From assembly GCA_019509985.1 (NCBI GenBank), contig JAEKLF010000032.1:124001-188000 (forward strand): a stretch of DNA of 64,000 nt, read 5' to 3'. Position numbers and translations under genes: made by a program. This DNA comes from Burkholderiales bacterium (lineage in GTDB: Bacteria; Pseudomonadota; Gammaproteobacteria; Burkholderiales; Burkholderiaceae_C). Below, piece after piece: positions 16,555 to 24,059 of this stretch (its first letter is position 1; each line of letters opens with the position of its first letter). The notes beneath the pieces are model-generated. The model was not told the DNA's origin. It saw nothing but the letters and a program-made list of their open reading frames with translations, and ran no database searches.

Positions 16555-18177
16555 GTGGCAGGTTTCGATCACTCAGCCGACGGCAATGCGCAGGTGGCAC
16601 CACGGCGGCGCGGCACCGGGGCGCTGCGCCGGGCCGACCTGCCGGCCGCCCTCGGCGCCGGCGCGGCGATGGCCGCGGCCTATCTGGCCGGACCCTCGCT
16701 GGCGACGGCAGCGCTGCTGCTGTTCGGCATGGCCTGGGCGGCCTGGACCTTCCAGCGCCAGGCCGGCCGACGCCGCTGGGCCTCGCTCGCGCTGACGCTG
16801 ATCCTCTGGCAGGCCGGCGGCATGGGCTGGATCACGGCCGTGCTGGCCCCGGAGCTGGCGGTCGCCGAACGCCTGGGCGCCACGGTCCTGCTGTTCCTGC
16901 TGCTCTGGGCCCTGTCCCTGGGCAGCCTGCTGCTGCTGGCAGCCGGCGCCCGGCGCCTGCTGGCGGGCCGCAAGGCCGAGGCGCTGGCCCTGCCGCTGGC
17001 CTGGTGGGTCTGGATGGTCGCGCGCGACTTCTGCTGGTGGGGCGGTGGCTATGGCAGTCTGAGCCTGCCGCTGCTGTCCCTGCCCGGCCTGAGCACCTGG
17101 CTGCCACTGCTGGGTCAGGCCTTGTTCGAGGCCCTGCTCTGGGCCGTCCTGCTGGCGCTGACACGGCCACGGCCGGAGGCACCGGCCGTGCAGGCGCGCA
17201 TCGCAACACTGAAACGCGTGGCCGGCGCGGCCGTGTTCTCCGTCGCGCTGGTCTGCCCTGCGCCGTGGACCTGGACGACGCCCGCCGGCGAGGGCCTGAG
17301 CGTCGCCGGCGTCGCGACGCCGGCCCAGCCGGCCGGCCCATCGCATTGGACGCAGCAGGCGCGCGACGAGGCCCTGGCTGCGATTCACCACACCATCGGC
17401 TTCGCACCGGCCGGCAGCCTCGTCGTGACACCCGAGGGCTTCCTGCCGGAGCCTCCGCCGCCCGACGCGCAAGGCGTCTGGGGCGATCTGCTGGCCGCCC
17501 TCGAAGCGCGCCACTTGCGTCTGCTCGTGGGCACTGCGTTGCCGCACCCCGAGGCCCCCGGCATGGCGCTGATGAACGTCGCCCTGCTGTTGACGCCGCA
17601 ACGGGGCGGCGGCATTGGCAGCAGCGTCTATGCCAAGCAACGCCTGGCCCCGGTGGGCGAGGAACTGCCCTGGCCGGCCGCGTTAGCGCTGGTGTCCGAC
17701 CGCTGGCTCAACCACGACCGCCGTATCGGTCGCCGGGCGGGGCCGCGTGCGCTGGCCGAGCCGCTGGTCGTCGACGGCTCGACCCTGGGCGTGCTGCTCT
17801 GCCACGAGGTGGCTTTCAGCGATCTGCCGGCCGCCACGGCCGAGAGCCTGGTGCACCTGGCCAGCGACCACTGGTCCGACGACCCCCGTTCTGCACGCCA
17901 GGCGCTGGGGCTGGCGCGGCTGCGGGCCGTGGAGTCCGGCAAATGGCTGCTTAGCGTCAGCGAGGGCCAAGCGACCCAACTGGTCGACCCGCAAGGCCAC
18001 AGCCGCCGCGCGCTCGCGGTCGACAGGCTGCCCGCCCGCCAGGGGCTGACGCCCTTCATCCGTTGGCGCGAGCTGCAACCTGCAGCGCCCGTCGCGCTGC
18101 TCGCCGCGCTGCTGCTGGCCAGCCGGCGCAGCCGCCCCGCCGCCAGCCTTCCCGCCCTCGCAGGATCACCACCATGA
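16555..18177 (+). CDS. Apolipoprotein N-acyltransferase-like (nitrilase superfamily) protein
   Basis: A 540-residue protein. About six hydrophobic helices (residues 30-205) are followed by a carbon-nitrogen hydrolase domain. The Lnt-type catalytic set is visible: Glu294 in VVTPEGFLPE, Lys361 in YAKQRLAPVGE (second Glu369) and Cys416 in VLLCHEVAFSD. Lnt transfers the third acyl chain to lipoproteins at the inner membrane. This copy is divergent and lies inside a pilus locus beside several lipoprotein genes, so a dedicated substrate is plausible rather than the housekeeping role. The GTG start follows GGGAGA. Its stop overlaps the next start (ATGA). Confidence 0.75.
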   Translation: MAGFDHSADGNAQVAPRRRGTGALRRADLPAALGAGAAMAAAYLAGPSLATAALLLFGMAWAAWTFQRQAGRRRWASLALTLILWQAGGMGWITAVLAPELAVAERLGATVLLFLLLWALSLGSLLLLAAGARRLLAGRKAEALALPLAWWVWMVARDFCWWGGGYGSLSLPLLSLPGLSTWLPLLGQALFEALLWAVLLALTRPRPEAPAVQARIATLKRVAGAAVFSVALVCPAPWTWTTPAGEGLSVAGVATPAQPAGPSHWTQQARDEALAAIHHTIGFAPAGSLVVTPEGFLPEPPPPDAQGVWGDLLAALEARHLRLLVGTALPHPEAPGMALMNVALLLTPQRGGGIGSSVYAKQRLAPVGEELPWPAALALVSDRWLNHDRRIGRRAGPRALAEPLVVDGSTLGVLLCHEVAFSDLPAATAESLVHLASDHWSDDPRSARQALGLARLRAVESGKWLLSVSEGQATQLVDPQGHSRRALAVDRLPARQGLTPFIRWRELQPAAPVALLAALLLASRRSRPAASLPALAGSPP

Positions 18178-18863
18178 CAGTAGCGAAGCGCCAGCGCGGC
18201 GCCACCCTGATGGAGTTCGCCATCGTCTTTCCGATTGCCGCGTTGCTGGTGCTCGCGTTGATCCAGGCCGGCTTCATCTACATGGCCAAGCTCACGCTGA
18301 ACCACGCGACCTTCATGGCCGCGCGCGTCGGGGCGACGCACAACGCGGACGTCGGAACCATGCGCACGGCGCTGCTACGTGGCCTCATTCCTTTCAAGCA
18401 GAACAACTTCGAGACCAATGACAGCGCCCGCCTGGCGGTGGCACTGGGCAAGGTGACGACCGTCGAGGCACTGGCGACAACCTTGGAGCGACTCAATCCG
18501 TCGCCACAGAGCTTCGCTGACTTTGGCGTCAAGGATCCGAAGGTCAAGAGCACCTATATCCCGAATGACAACCTCGAATGGCGCAGCAACGCCCTGGGCA
18601 CGCAGTCGCAGCAAAACCTGCGCGACGCCAACCTGCTCAAGATCCGTGTCGTCTACGGCTACGAGCTCAAGGTGCCGCTGATGGCCGGCATCATCAAGCG
18701 CGTCATGTGCTCGGGTGAAAGCGCCGTCGAGGCCTGGGGCGATGTCTCCATCTTGCAGTCGGTCTACAAGCTGGCCGACAAGAGATGCGCCTACTACCTG
18801 CTGGGCCGCCTGCCCATCGAAAGCACGGCCATCGTCGAGATGCAGTCGCCGGCCTACCAATAA
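18174..18863 (+). CDS. TadE-like pseudopilin
   Basis: A 229-residue protein starting MTVAKRQRGATLMEFAIVFPIAALLVLALIQ, the TadE leader with RGATLMEF (Glu at +5) and a long helix. LTLNHATFMAARVGA follows, a common TadE continuation. Two late cysteines (VMCSGES, DKRCAYY) may pair. It is translationally coupled to the Lnt-like gene, so the plus-strand arm belongs to the Tad machinery. Confidence 0.75.
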   Translation: MTVAKRQRGATLMEFAIVFPIAALLVLALIQAGFIYMAKLTLNHATFMAARVGATHNADVGTMRTALLRGLIPFKQNNFETNDSARLAVALGKVTTVEALATTLERLNPSPQSFADFGVKDPKVKSTYIPNDNLEWRSNALGTQSQQNLRDANLLKIRVVYGYELKVPLMAGIIKRVMCSGESAVEAWGDVSILQSVYKLADKRCAYYLLGRLPIESTAIVEMQSPAYQ

Positions 18864-18875
18864 CTCCCTCGTCAC

Positions 18876-19250
18876 ATGCCCATGAACCGACTCCTTCGCG
18901 CCCTTCCCTTCGTCGCCCTGCTGCTGTCCCTGTCCGCCTGCGGTGGCGGCGGCAATGAGTCCGGACAGCCCGATCAGCTTTATCTGTCGACCACGGACGT
19001 GACGGTGGGCACCCCCGATCGTTGCTACGAAGGACTCGGGCCCGAAGTCCACATCTACGGCGGAACGCCGCCCTATCGCCTCGCCAACTCGGTGCCGCAG
19101 GGCATGGTGCTCAACAAGGCGGTCGTGCAGAACAGCGGCGAAAGCTTTTCCATCACCTTCGTCAACGGTGTCTGCATGAAGACCATGCCCATCACGGTCG
19201 AGGACCAGCAAGGCCTGCTGACCCATCTCTCCGTGACCAACGGCGGATGA
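18876..19250 (+). CDS. Small putative lipoprotein
   Basis: A 124-residue protein with a lipoprotein signal (LPFVALLLSLSAC, Cys near residue 22) followed by a GGGGNES linker. Two cysteines in the mature part (DRCYEG, GVCMKT) could form a disulfide. The body has an Ig-like beta pattern (DQLYLSTTDVTVGTPD). The family is not known to me. It overlaps the next gene by 4 bases and is a candidate target of the Lnt-like enzyme two genes upstream. Confidence 0.6.
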   Translation: MPMNRLLRALPFVALLLSLSACGGGGNESGQPDQLYLSTTDVTVGTPDRCYEGLGPEVHIYGGTPPYRLANSVPQGMVLNKAVVQNSGESFSITFVNGVCMKTMPITVEDQQGLLTHLSVTNGG

Positions 19251-19594
19251 AGCCCGCGCTACTCCTGCTGCTGCTCGCGGTCCCCGGCCTGGCGCTGGCC
19301 GAGTGCCGCCGCGACGGCGTGGAATGGATCGTCGGCGGCCCGGCGCCGTTCGACTGCGGCGCCAAGCCGGGCGCGGCGCCGGCCGACCGCGCGGCAGACA
19401 ACACCCGGCTCAAGGTGAGCGCCGCCAGCCAGCGCCAGCGCGACGAGGAGCGCCTCAGCATCCTGGCTCAGGAACTCGCGCAGGAGGAACGCCAGCTGCC
19501 GCGCGCGCCGGATGCCGACAGCGCCTTGCGCACCCGCGACAACATCGCCGCGCTGAAGCGCGAGATCGCACGGCTGGGCGGCGCCCCCCGCTGA
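19247..19594 (+). CDS. Small secreted protein with helical C-terminus
   Basis: A 115-residue protein with the signal peptide MKPALLLLLLAVPGLALA. Next comes a short Cys-containing segment (ECRRDGVEWIVGG, FDCGAKPG), then a charged helical stretch of about 55 residues (RQRDEERLSILAQELAQEE) with coiled-coil character. It loosely resembles periplasmic DUF4124-type proteins. The start at 19247 overlaps the preceding stop. It is the last gene of the plus-strand Tad arm. Confidence 0.55.
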   Translation: MKPALLLLLLAVPGLALAECRRDGVEWIVGGPAPFDCGAKPGAAPADRAADNTRLKVSAASQRQRDEERLSILAQELAQEERQLPRAPDADSALRTRDNIAALKREIARLGGAPR

Positions 19595-19657
19595 CGCCCC
19601 GGGCAGGGCGCCGCCGCCCCGCACTATGCTGCGGGCTCCGCGACGCCCTGCCCCGCC

Positions 19658-20567
19658 ATGTCCCTTGCCACCGTCCACTCCCGCGCCCTCGACGGCCTCG
19701 CCGCCGCGCCGGTCACCGTGGAAGTCCACCTCGCGAATGGCCTGCCTTCGTTCACGGTCGTCGGCCTCGCGGACACCGAGGTCAAGGAGGCCCGCGAGCG
19801 CGTGAGGGCGGCGCTGCAGAACAGCGGGCTCTCGTTTCCAACGAATAAGCGCATCACGGTGAATTTGGCGCCGGCCGACCTGCCCAAGGAAGGCGGTCGC
19901 TTCGACTTGCCGATGGCCCTGGGCCTGCTCGCCGCCAACGGTCAGATCGACGCGGCCAAGCTGGCGCGCTTCGAATGCGCCGGCGAGCTGTCACTGGCCG
20001 GCGAGCTGCGCCCCGTGCGCGGTGCCCTCGCGATGGCGTTGGCGCTGCGCCAGGCCGGCCTGGAGCGCGAGCTGCTGCTGCCCGAGGCCAGCGCCGCCGA
20101 GGCCGCACTCGTCGACGGTCTCATCGTGCGGCAGGCCACGCATCTGCTCGACGTCGTCGCCGCGCTGCAGCCCGAGGGCGAGGCGCTGCCTCGCGCCGCC
20201 GCCCTGCCCCGCGAAGCCGCGCGCGGCCTGCCCGACCTGGCCGATATCAAGGGCCAGGCCGCGCCCAAGCGCGCACTGGAGATTGCAGCGGCCGGCGGCC
20301 ATTCGCTGCTGATGGTCGGCCCGCCTGGCACCGGCAAATCCATGCTGGCCCAACGCCTGCCGAGTCTGCTGCCGCCGCTGGACGACGAGGCCGCCCTCGA
20401 GTCCGCCGCCATGCTCAGCCTGGCCGGCCAGTTCGACATCTCGCGCTGGGGCCAGCGGCCCATCCGTGCGCCTCATCACTCTGCGTCCAGCGTGGCCCTG
20501 GTTGGGGGCGGATCTCCGCCGAGGCCCGGCGAGATCTCGCTCGCGCAACATGGCGTGCTTTTCCTCG
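19658..20567 (+). pseudogene. comM: comM 5' part, interrupted by the island
   Basis: Codes for the first 303 residues of ComM (YifB/Mg-chelatase-like AAA+ helicase): the N-terminal Lon-like fold MSLATVHSRALDGLAAAPV, then AAA+ Walker A GPPGTGKSMLAQRL near residue 225, and RAPHHSASSVALVGGG. The frame breaks after HGVLFL at 20567, where the element begins, and runs three more codons (V, M, stop). The family continues with D-E-L-P-E-F, found again at 48616. ComM drives branch migration during natural transformation, so this strain should be ComM-deficient unless the element excises. Confidence 0.95.
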
Positions 20568-20586
20568 TTATGTAGCCGCCGCACTC

Positions 20587-20600
20587 TTGCTAGCCACAAC
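20587..20600 (+). repeat. Left subterminal GCTAGCC motif
   Basis: TTGCTAGCCACAAC, about 20 bases inside the left end, resembles the ATTAGCCG/GTTAGCCG motifs near the right end. It may be a recombinase arm site. The match is partial. Confidence 0.3.
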
Positions 20601-20658
20601 TTGCCGGGAGGTCGGTTATGCCATAGGATGATAAATATCGTCAGATAAACTTTCATTC

Positions 20659-22002
20659 GTGCAACGCAGCTTCTCCGTAAAGTTTTCACCGTCGGACGGG
20701 GTCTTCGCAACCAAGTACCCTGCGTTGGCACACCTGCCCTGCATCTTTGACTCCCGTCCCGGCTTCCACCGGCTGGCAAGCCGCTATCTCGTCGAGCGAG
20801 GCCTCGGCGTGTGGATGCCACCGGCGAGCCGCTGGAAGGATTCGTCAGAGCCGCGGCTGCCGACAGCGCAGTCGATGCGCAACTACGCCGACTGGCTTGC
20901 GAACTTCCTCGAGTGGGCTGATGTGCGGTCGGTAGACCTAGCGACGTGCAGTTACTCGGTCCACGTCGCGGGCCGTTACCAAGGTGAGATGCTGCAGGGA
21001 ACGTGGTCCAGGGACGGGAAGGGAAAGCGGCCTACAACGGTGAACTTGCGAGTTCAGCAGGCGTGCGACTTCCTCACCTGGATGGTCGACAGAGGGCTAA
21101 GGCCCCCATTCGCGGTGCCGTACGAAACCGTGCACATAAAGGTGGGGTCTGCAACCAGCTCACATGGGCACCACCGAAAACAGGTGCAAGTGCGAGTCGG
21201 CAAGGTCAAGGAGACAACGGCCATTCTCACGATGCCGACGGATGAACAAGTCAAGAAGTGGCTTGACTCTGTTCGATGTGCAGATGTGACCGCTGCACTG
21301 ATGTGCGAGACCATCCTTCTGACGGCTATGCGGCGCGAAGAGGTCGTATGCCTGCGCACGGACCTCTTGCCAGAACTGCAGTCCGATTGGGTAGTAGTCA
21401 ACCCGCTCGCACCGCCGGCCCAGCAGCAACTCTCCGTGACGATTCGGCTGGGCACGAAGGGCCAAACGTTTGGCTACGACGAGCATGGCGACAAGATCGG
21501 CCCAGAGCGGACGATTCTTATCCCGGTCTCGCTAGCGAAGCGTTGGCACGAGTACATGCGCACCACCCGTAACGGTGCTTTTGCAAAAAGGCTGGAAGGT
21601 GTTCGCGGGGCAAAGGCGCGGCGCGAGCGAGCCGCGGGAGCGGTTCATCTCTTCCTGCGGGCAGAAGACGGCGAGAGATTCACGGGAAAGCAGTTGTACG
21701 ACGCCTGGACGAGTTATGAAGGTCCGTTCGAAGGATGGTCCCCTCATCAGGGGCGGCACTGGTGGGCGTGCACGACGCTTTGGCGTGAGCTGAAGAAGCA
21801 GGCCGGGCGCATCCGCGTCGACAACGAATCAGATGCAGCGTTCATTGAGTCGACGGCGCTGAGCATCATTCGACTCCAAATCGCGCCGCAGCTAGGGCAT
21901 GCGAGCGAGTCGACCACCATGATCTATCTGCGCTGGGTCATAAACATGGTCAGCACGCCTGTGTCGCTTGATGACGCAGAAACCTGGAATCGCGATAGCT
22001 GA
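20659..22002 (+). CDS. Tyrosine recombinase 1 of the island
   Basis: A 447-residue integrase with a complete catalytic set: Arg225 or 226 in LTAMRREEVVCL, His363 and Arg366 in SPHQGRHWW, His414 in QLGHASESTTMIYLRW and nucleophile Tyr423. Residues 1-190 form the core-binding/SAM-like part. The GTG start at 20659 lies about 90 bases inside the left end, after an AT-rich stretch (GATGATAAATATCG) likely to hold the promoter. It is the first gene of a six-gene operon, and its stop overlaps the next start (TGATG). It is probably the strand-transfer enzyme for comM insertion, perhaps with the third recombinase. Confidence 0.9.
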   Translation: MQRSFSVKFSPSDGVFATKYPALAHLPCIFDSRPGFHRLASRYLVERGLGVWMPPASRWKDSSEPRLPTAQSMRNYADWLANFLEWADVRSVDLATCSYSVHVAGRYQGEMLQGTWSRDGKGKRPTTVNLRVQQACDFLTWMVDRGLRPPFAVPYETVHIKVGSATSSHGHHRKQVQVRVGKVKETTAILTMPTDEQVKKWLDSVRCADVTAALMCETILLTAMRREEVVCLRTDLLPELQSDWVVVNPLAPPAQQQLSVTIRLGTKGQTFGYDEHGDKIGPERTILIPVSLAKRWHEYMRTTRNGAFAKRLEGVRGAKARRERAAGAVHLFLRAEDGERFTGKQLYDAWTSYEGPFEGWSPHQGRHWWACTTLWRELKKQAGRIRVDNESDAAFIESTALSIIRLQIAPQLGHASESTTMIYLRWVINMVSTPVSLDDAETWNRDS

Positions 22003-24059
22003 TGAGCATCCGAACAAACAAGAACGCCAAGGACCGTCTTCGTGAAATCCCCGTCGTGCTGCAGCAGGTGCCGGTGCCTGCGCCCCCTGTCCAGGCCAAT
22101 GGCCGCTCGCTTCGCTTCCGAACCCAGCACCCGACCAAGCCCACCGACGTTGACCTAACCGTCTTTGCGACAGGCCAGGTCAAAGCTCGGGGGACCGGGC
22201 GGTTACGTAACGGTCCCTTCACGGGCCGGCCAGAGCTAATCGAGCAGCTCGCCCCGGCGCTTGAAGACCGTCTAAGCCCGATAGCAGCGAAGTCTGTCTT
22301 CCAGCATCTCCAAGCGCTGAGGACGTGGTGGCGTCTGTTGGACTCTCTCGAGCGAGAAGCGCCCAATGCACCGTCTGTCACCTCAGTGGCGCAACTGGGC
22401 GAACTACATCGGCAACGGGCAATGGACGACGGCATGAGTCGGCTGCCCTTTGGAAACTTCCTGCTGCATGTCAACAACACCCGGTTGGCGCTAGGGTTGA
22501 AAGAACTGGTCTGGCAGCGCCCTGCGGAAAGGTACGGCGGCGGAAGGACGCTGCCTCCAGAGTGGCAATCCTCAATGCTGAGGCGTGAGCTGAAGCACGG
22601 GTGGTTCGCCATCGTTGACAGGTGGGAACTGGCGGATACCTTGCTGGTAACGCGGCAGCCTGTGGTTGACGGCCGGTTCGCAGATACGGTGGACCGGCAG
22701 GAAGCATTGCTCAAGGGCTATCTGCGGCTCCAAAGAGCCATTGAATCGACGGGGCATCCGCGGCCTGTGGTCGCACACCTGCAGGAGCCAGGAAAGAAAG
22801 GGAAGCAGGAGTTCTACGCTGACGGCGTGCTGCTTATGGATGTTCTTCGAGGGCGCTACCCAGACGGGGGAGACATCCGGGTGGCGTTCCATCTTTGCCT
22901 TGCGACGACCGGCTGGAACCCGGCGGTCTTGCTCGCGCTCGACGCCAACCAGCCGTTCATTGAACCCCATCCTCGAAGCCCATTGCGCTACGTGCTCCGC
23001 GGTATCAAGGACCGGGCTGGGGGAGAGGAGCAGGTTTCCGAGGGGCTCTTCAAGTCCCAAGGTAGCGCTGGCTTCATCTTGCAGACGCTTCTCCAGCGCA
23101 CGGCGCCGTTGAGAGTAGAGCTCAAGCGAATGCGTGCCCTCCTGCTCAAGGAACTGGCTGAAAGCCCCGAGCTGACTGAAAGCGAGCACAAGAAGCTGCG
23201 CTCGAAAATCGACGAACTCACCGAGGGCATCCGTTCGCCATGGCTCTTCGTGTCGCATGTGGGCGAAGGCATCCACTGGCTGACCGACGCCAACTTCGCG
23301 GGGTCGACCCAAAAGAAAACCAGCTTTCTGTCGGACGTAATCGACGGCATAAACGCACGTCAGCCGCCAGATCGCCAACTCGAGTACATCACGTCGACAG
23401 ACTTTCGAGACATCTACGCGGTTCACGTCTATCACGCCAGCGGCGGCTCGATTCTCGCTGTGATGAAGGCGTTGAGCCACAAGAGGCTGAGCTCAACACA
23501 GGTATACGTTGACAACACCCTCCTCAATGAGGAGCACCGAAAACTATTTGGCATCTTCAGCAGTGCGTTCTGGGACGAACTTGTTTCAACGGGTCGGGTT
23601 GACCCGACGCTGCTGGCGAAGATTTCCCGCGATGGCACCGTCTCTCCGGATGAGCGCGCGCGGCTTGAGGTTCATCGCACGCTGCTCCGAAGCCGGGTTG
23701 GCGTCGGCTGCAAGGAGCCGACCAAACCTCCAAAGCACATCGCACCGGACTTTGTGCCTGACGGCCGGAAGCTATGCCCTATCCAGAGGTGCCTGCTGTG
23801 CTTGGAGCATGCGGTACTTCTGCCTGAAAGTCTTGATGGCCTCTGCAAACGCGCCAGCGAACTGGAATTCATCCGGAGCGGCATGAGCGTCACATCGTGG
23901 GAGCAATCGAGCTTCGCAGAGGAACTTGAGAACACTGAACTCGCGCTGTCGCTGTTTGACCAAGCAGCATCGTCGGTCAGCCGCGCAGAGTGGATCGAGC
24001 GAATCAATATCGGCGTCCATCTCGTCCCTGGGTTCGACGGCAGCACGGAAGGGCAATGA
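22002..24059 (+). CDS. Tyrosine recombinase 2 (divergent, apparently lacking Arg I)
   Basis: A 685-residue protein with the layout of a large tyrosine recombinase. The later catalytic part is readable: Arg469 in TSTDFRDIYAVHVYHASGG, His493 in LSHKRLSSTQVYVDN and Tyr502. The expected first arginine box reads LATTGWNPAVLLALD (about 300-315), with Trp-Asn where T-G-x-R is usual, and the HxxR histidine is replaced by Thr466. A late cysteine cluster (KLCPIQRCLLCLEH, near 590) may bind zinc. It could be a structural partner of the other two recombinases, as TnpB is to TnpA in Tn554. It is coupled at both ends by overlapping codons. Confidence 0.8.
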   Translation: MSIRTNKNAKDRLREIPVVLQQVPVPAPPVQANGRSLRFRTQHPTKPTDVDLTVFATGQVKARGTGRLRNGPFTGRPELIEQLAPALEDRLSPIAAKSVFQHLQALRTWWRLLDSLEREAPNAPSVTSVAQLGELHRQRAMDDGMSRLPFGNFLLHVNNTRLALGLKELVWQRPAERYGGGRTLPPEWQSSMLRRELKHGWFAIVDRWELADTLLVTRQPVVDGRFADTVDRQEALLKGYLRLQRAIESTGHPRPVVAHLQEPGKKGKQEFYADGVLLMDVLRGRYPDGGDIRVAFHLCLATTGWNPAVLLALDANQPFIEPHPRSPLRYVLRGIKDRAGGEEQVSEGLFKSQGSAGFILQTLLQRTAPLRVELKRMRALLLKELAESPELTESEHKKLRSKIDELTEGIRSPWLFVSHVGEGIHWLTDANFAGSTQKKTSFLSDVIDGINARQPPDRQLEYITSTDFRDIYAVHVYHASGGSILAVMKALSHKRLSSTQVYVDNTLLNEEHRKLFGIFSSAFWDELVSTGRVDPTLLAKISRDGTVSPDERARLEVHRTLLRSRVGVGCKEPTKPPKHIAPDFVPDGRKLCPIQRCLLCLEHAVLLPESLDGLCKRASELEFIRSGMSVTSWEQSSFAEELENTELALSLFDQAASSVSRAEWIERINIGVHLVPGFDGSTEGQ

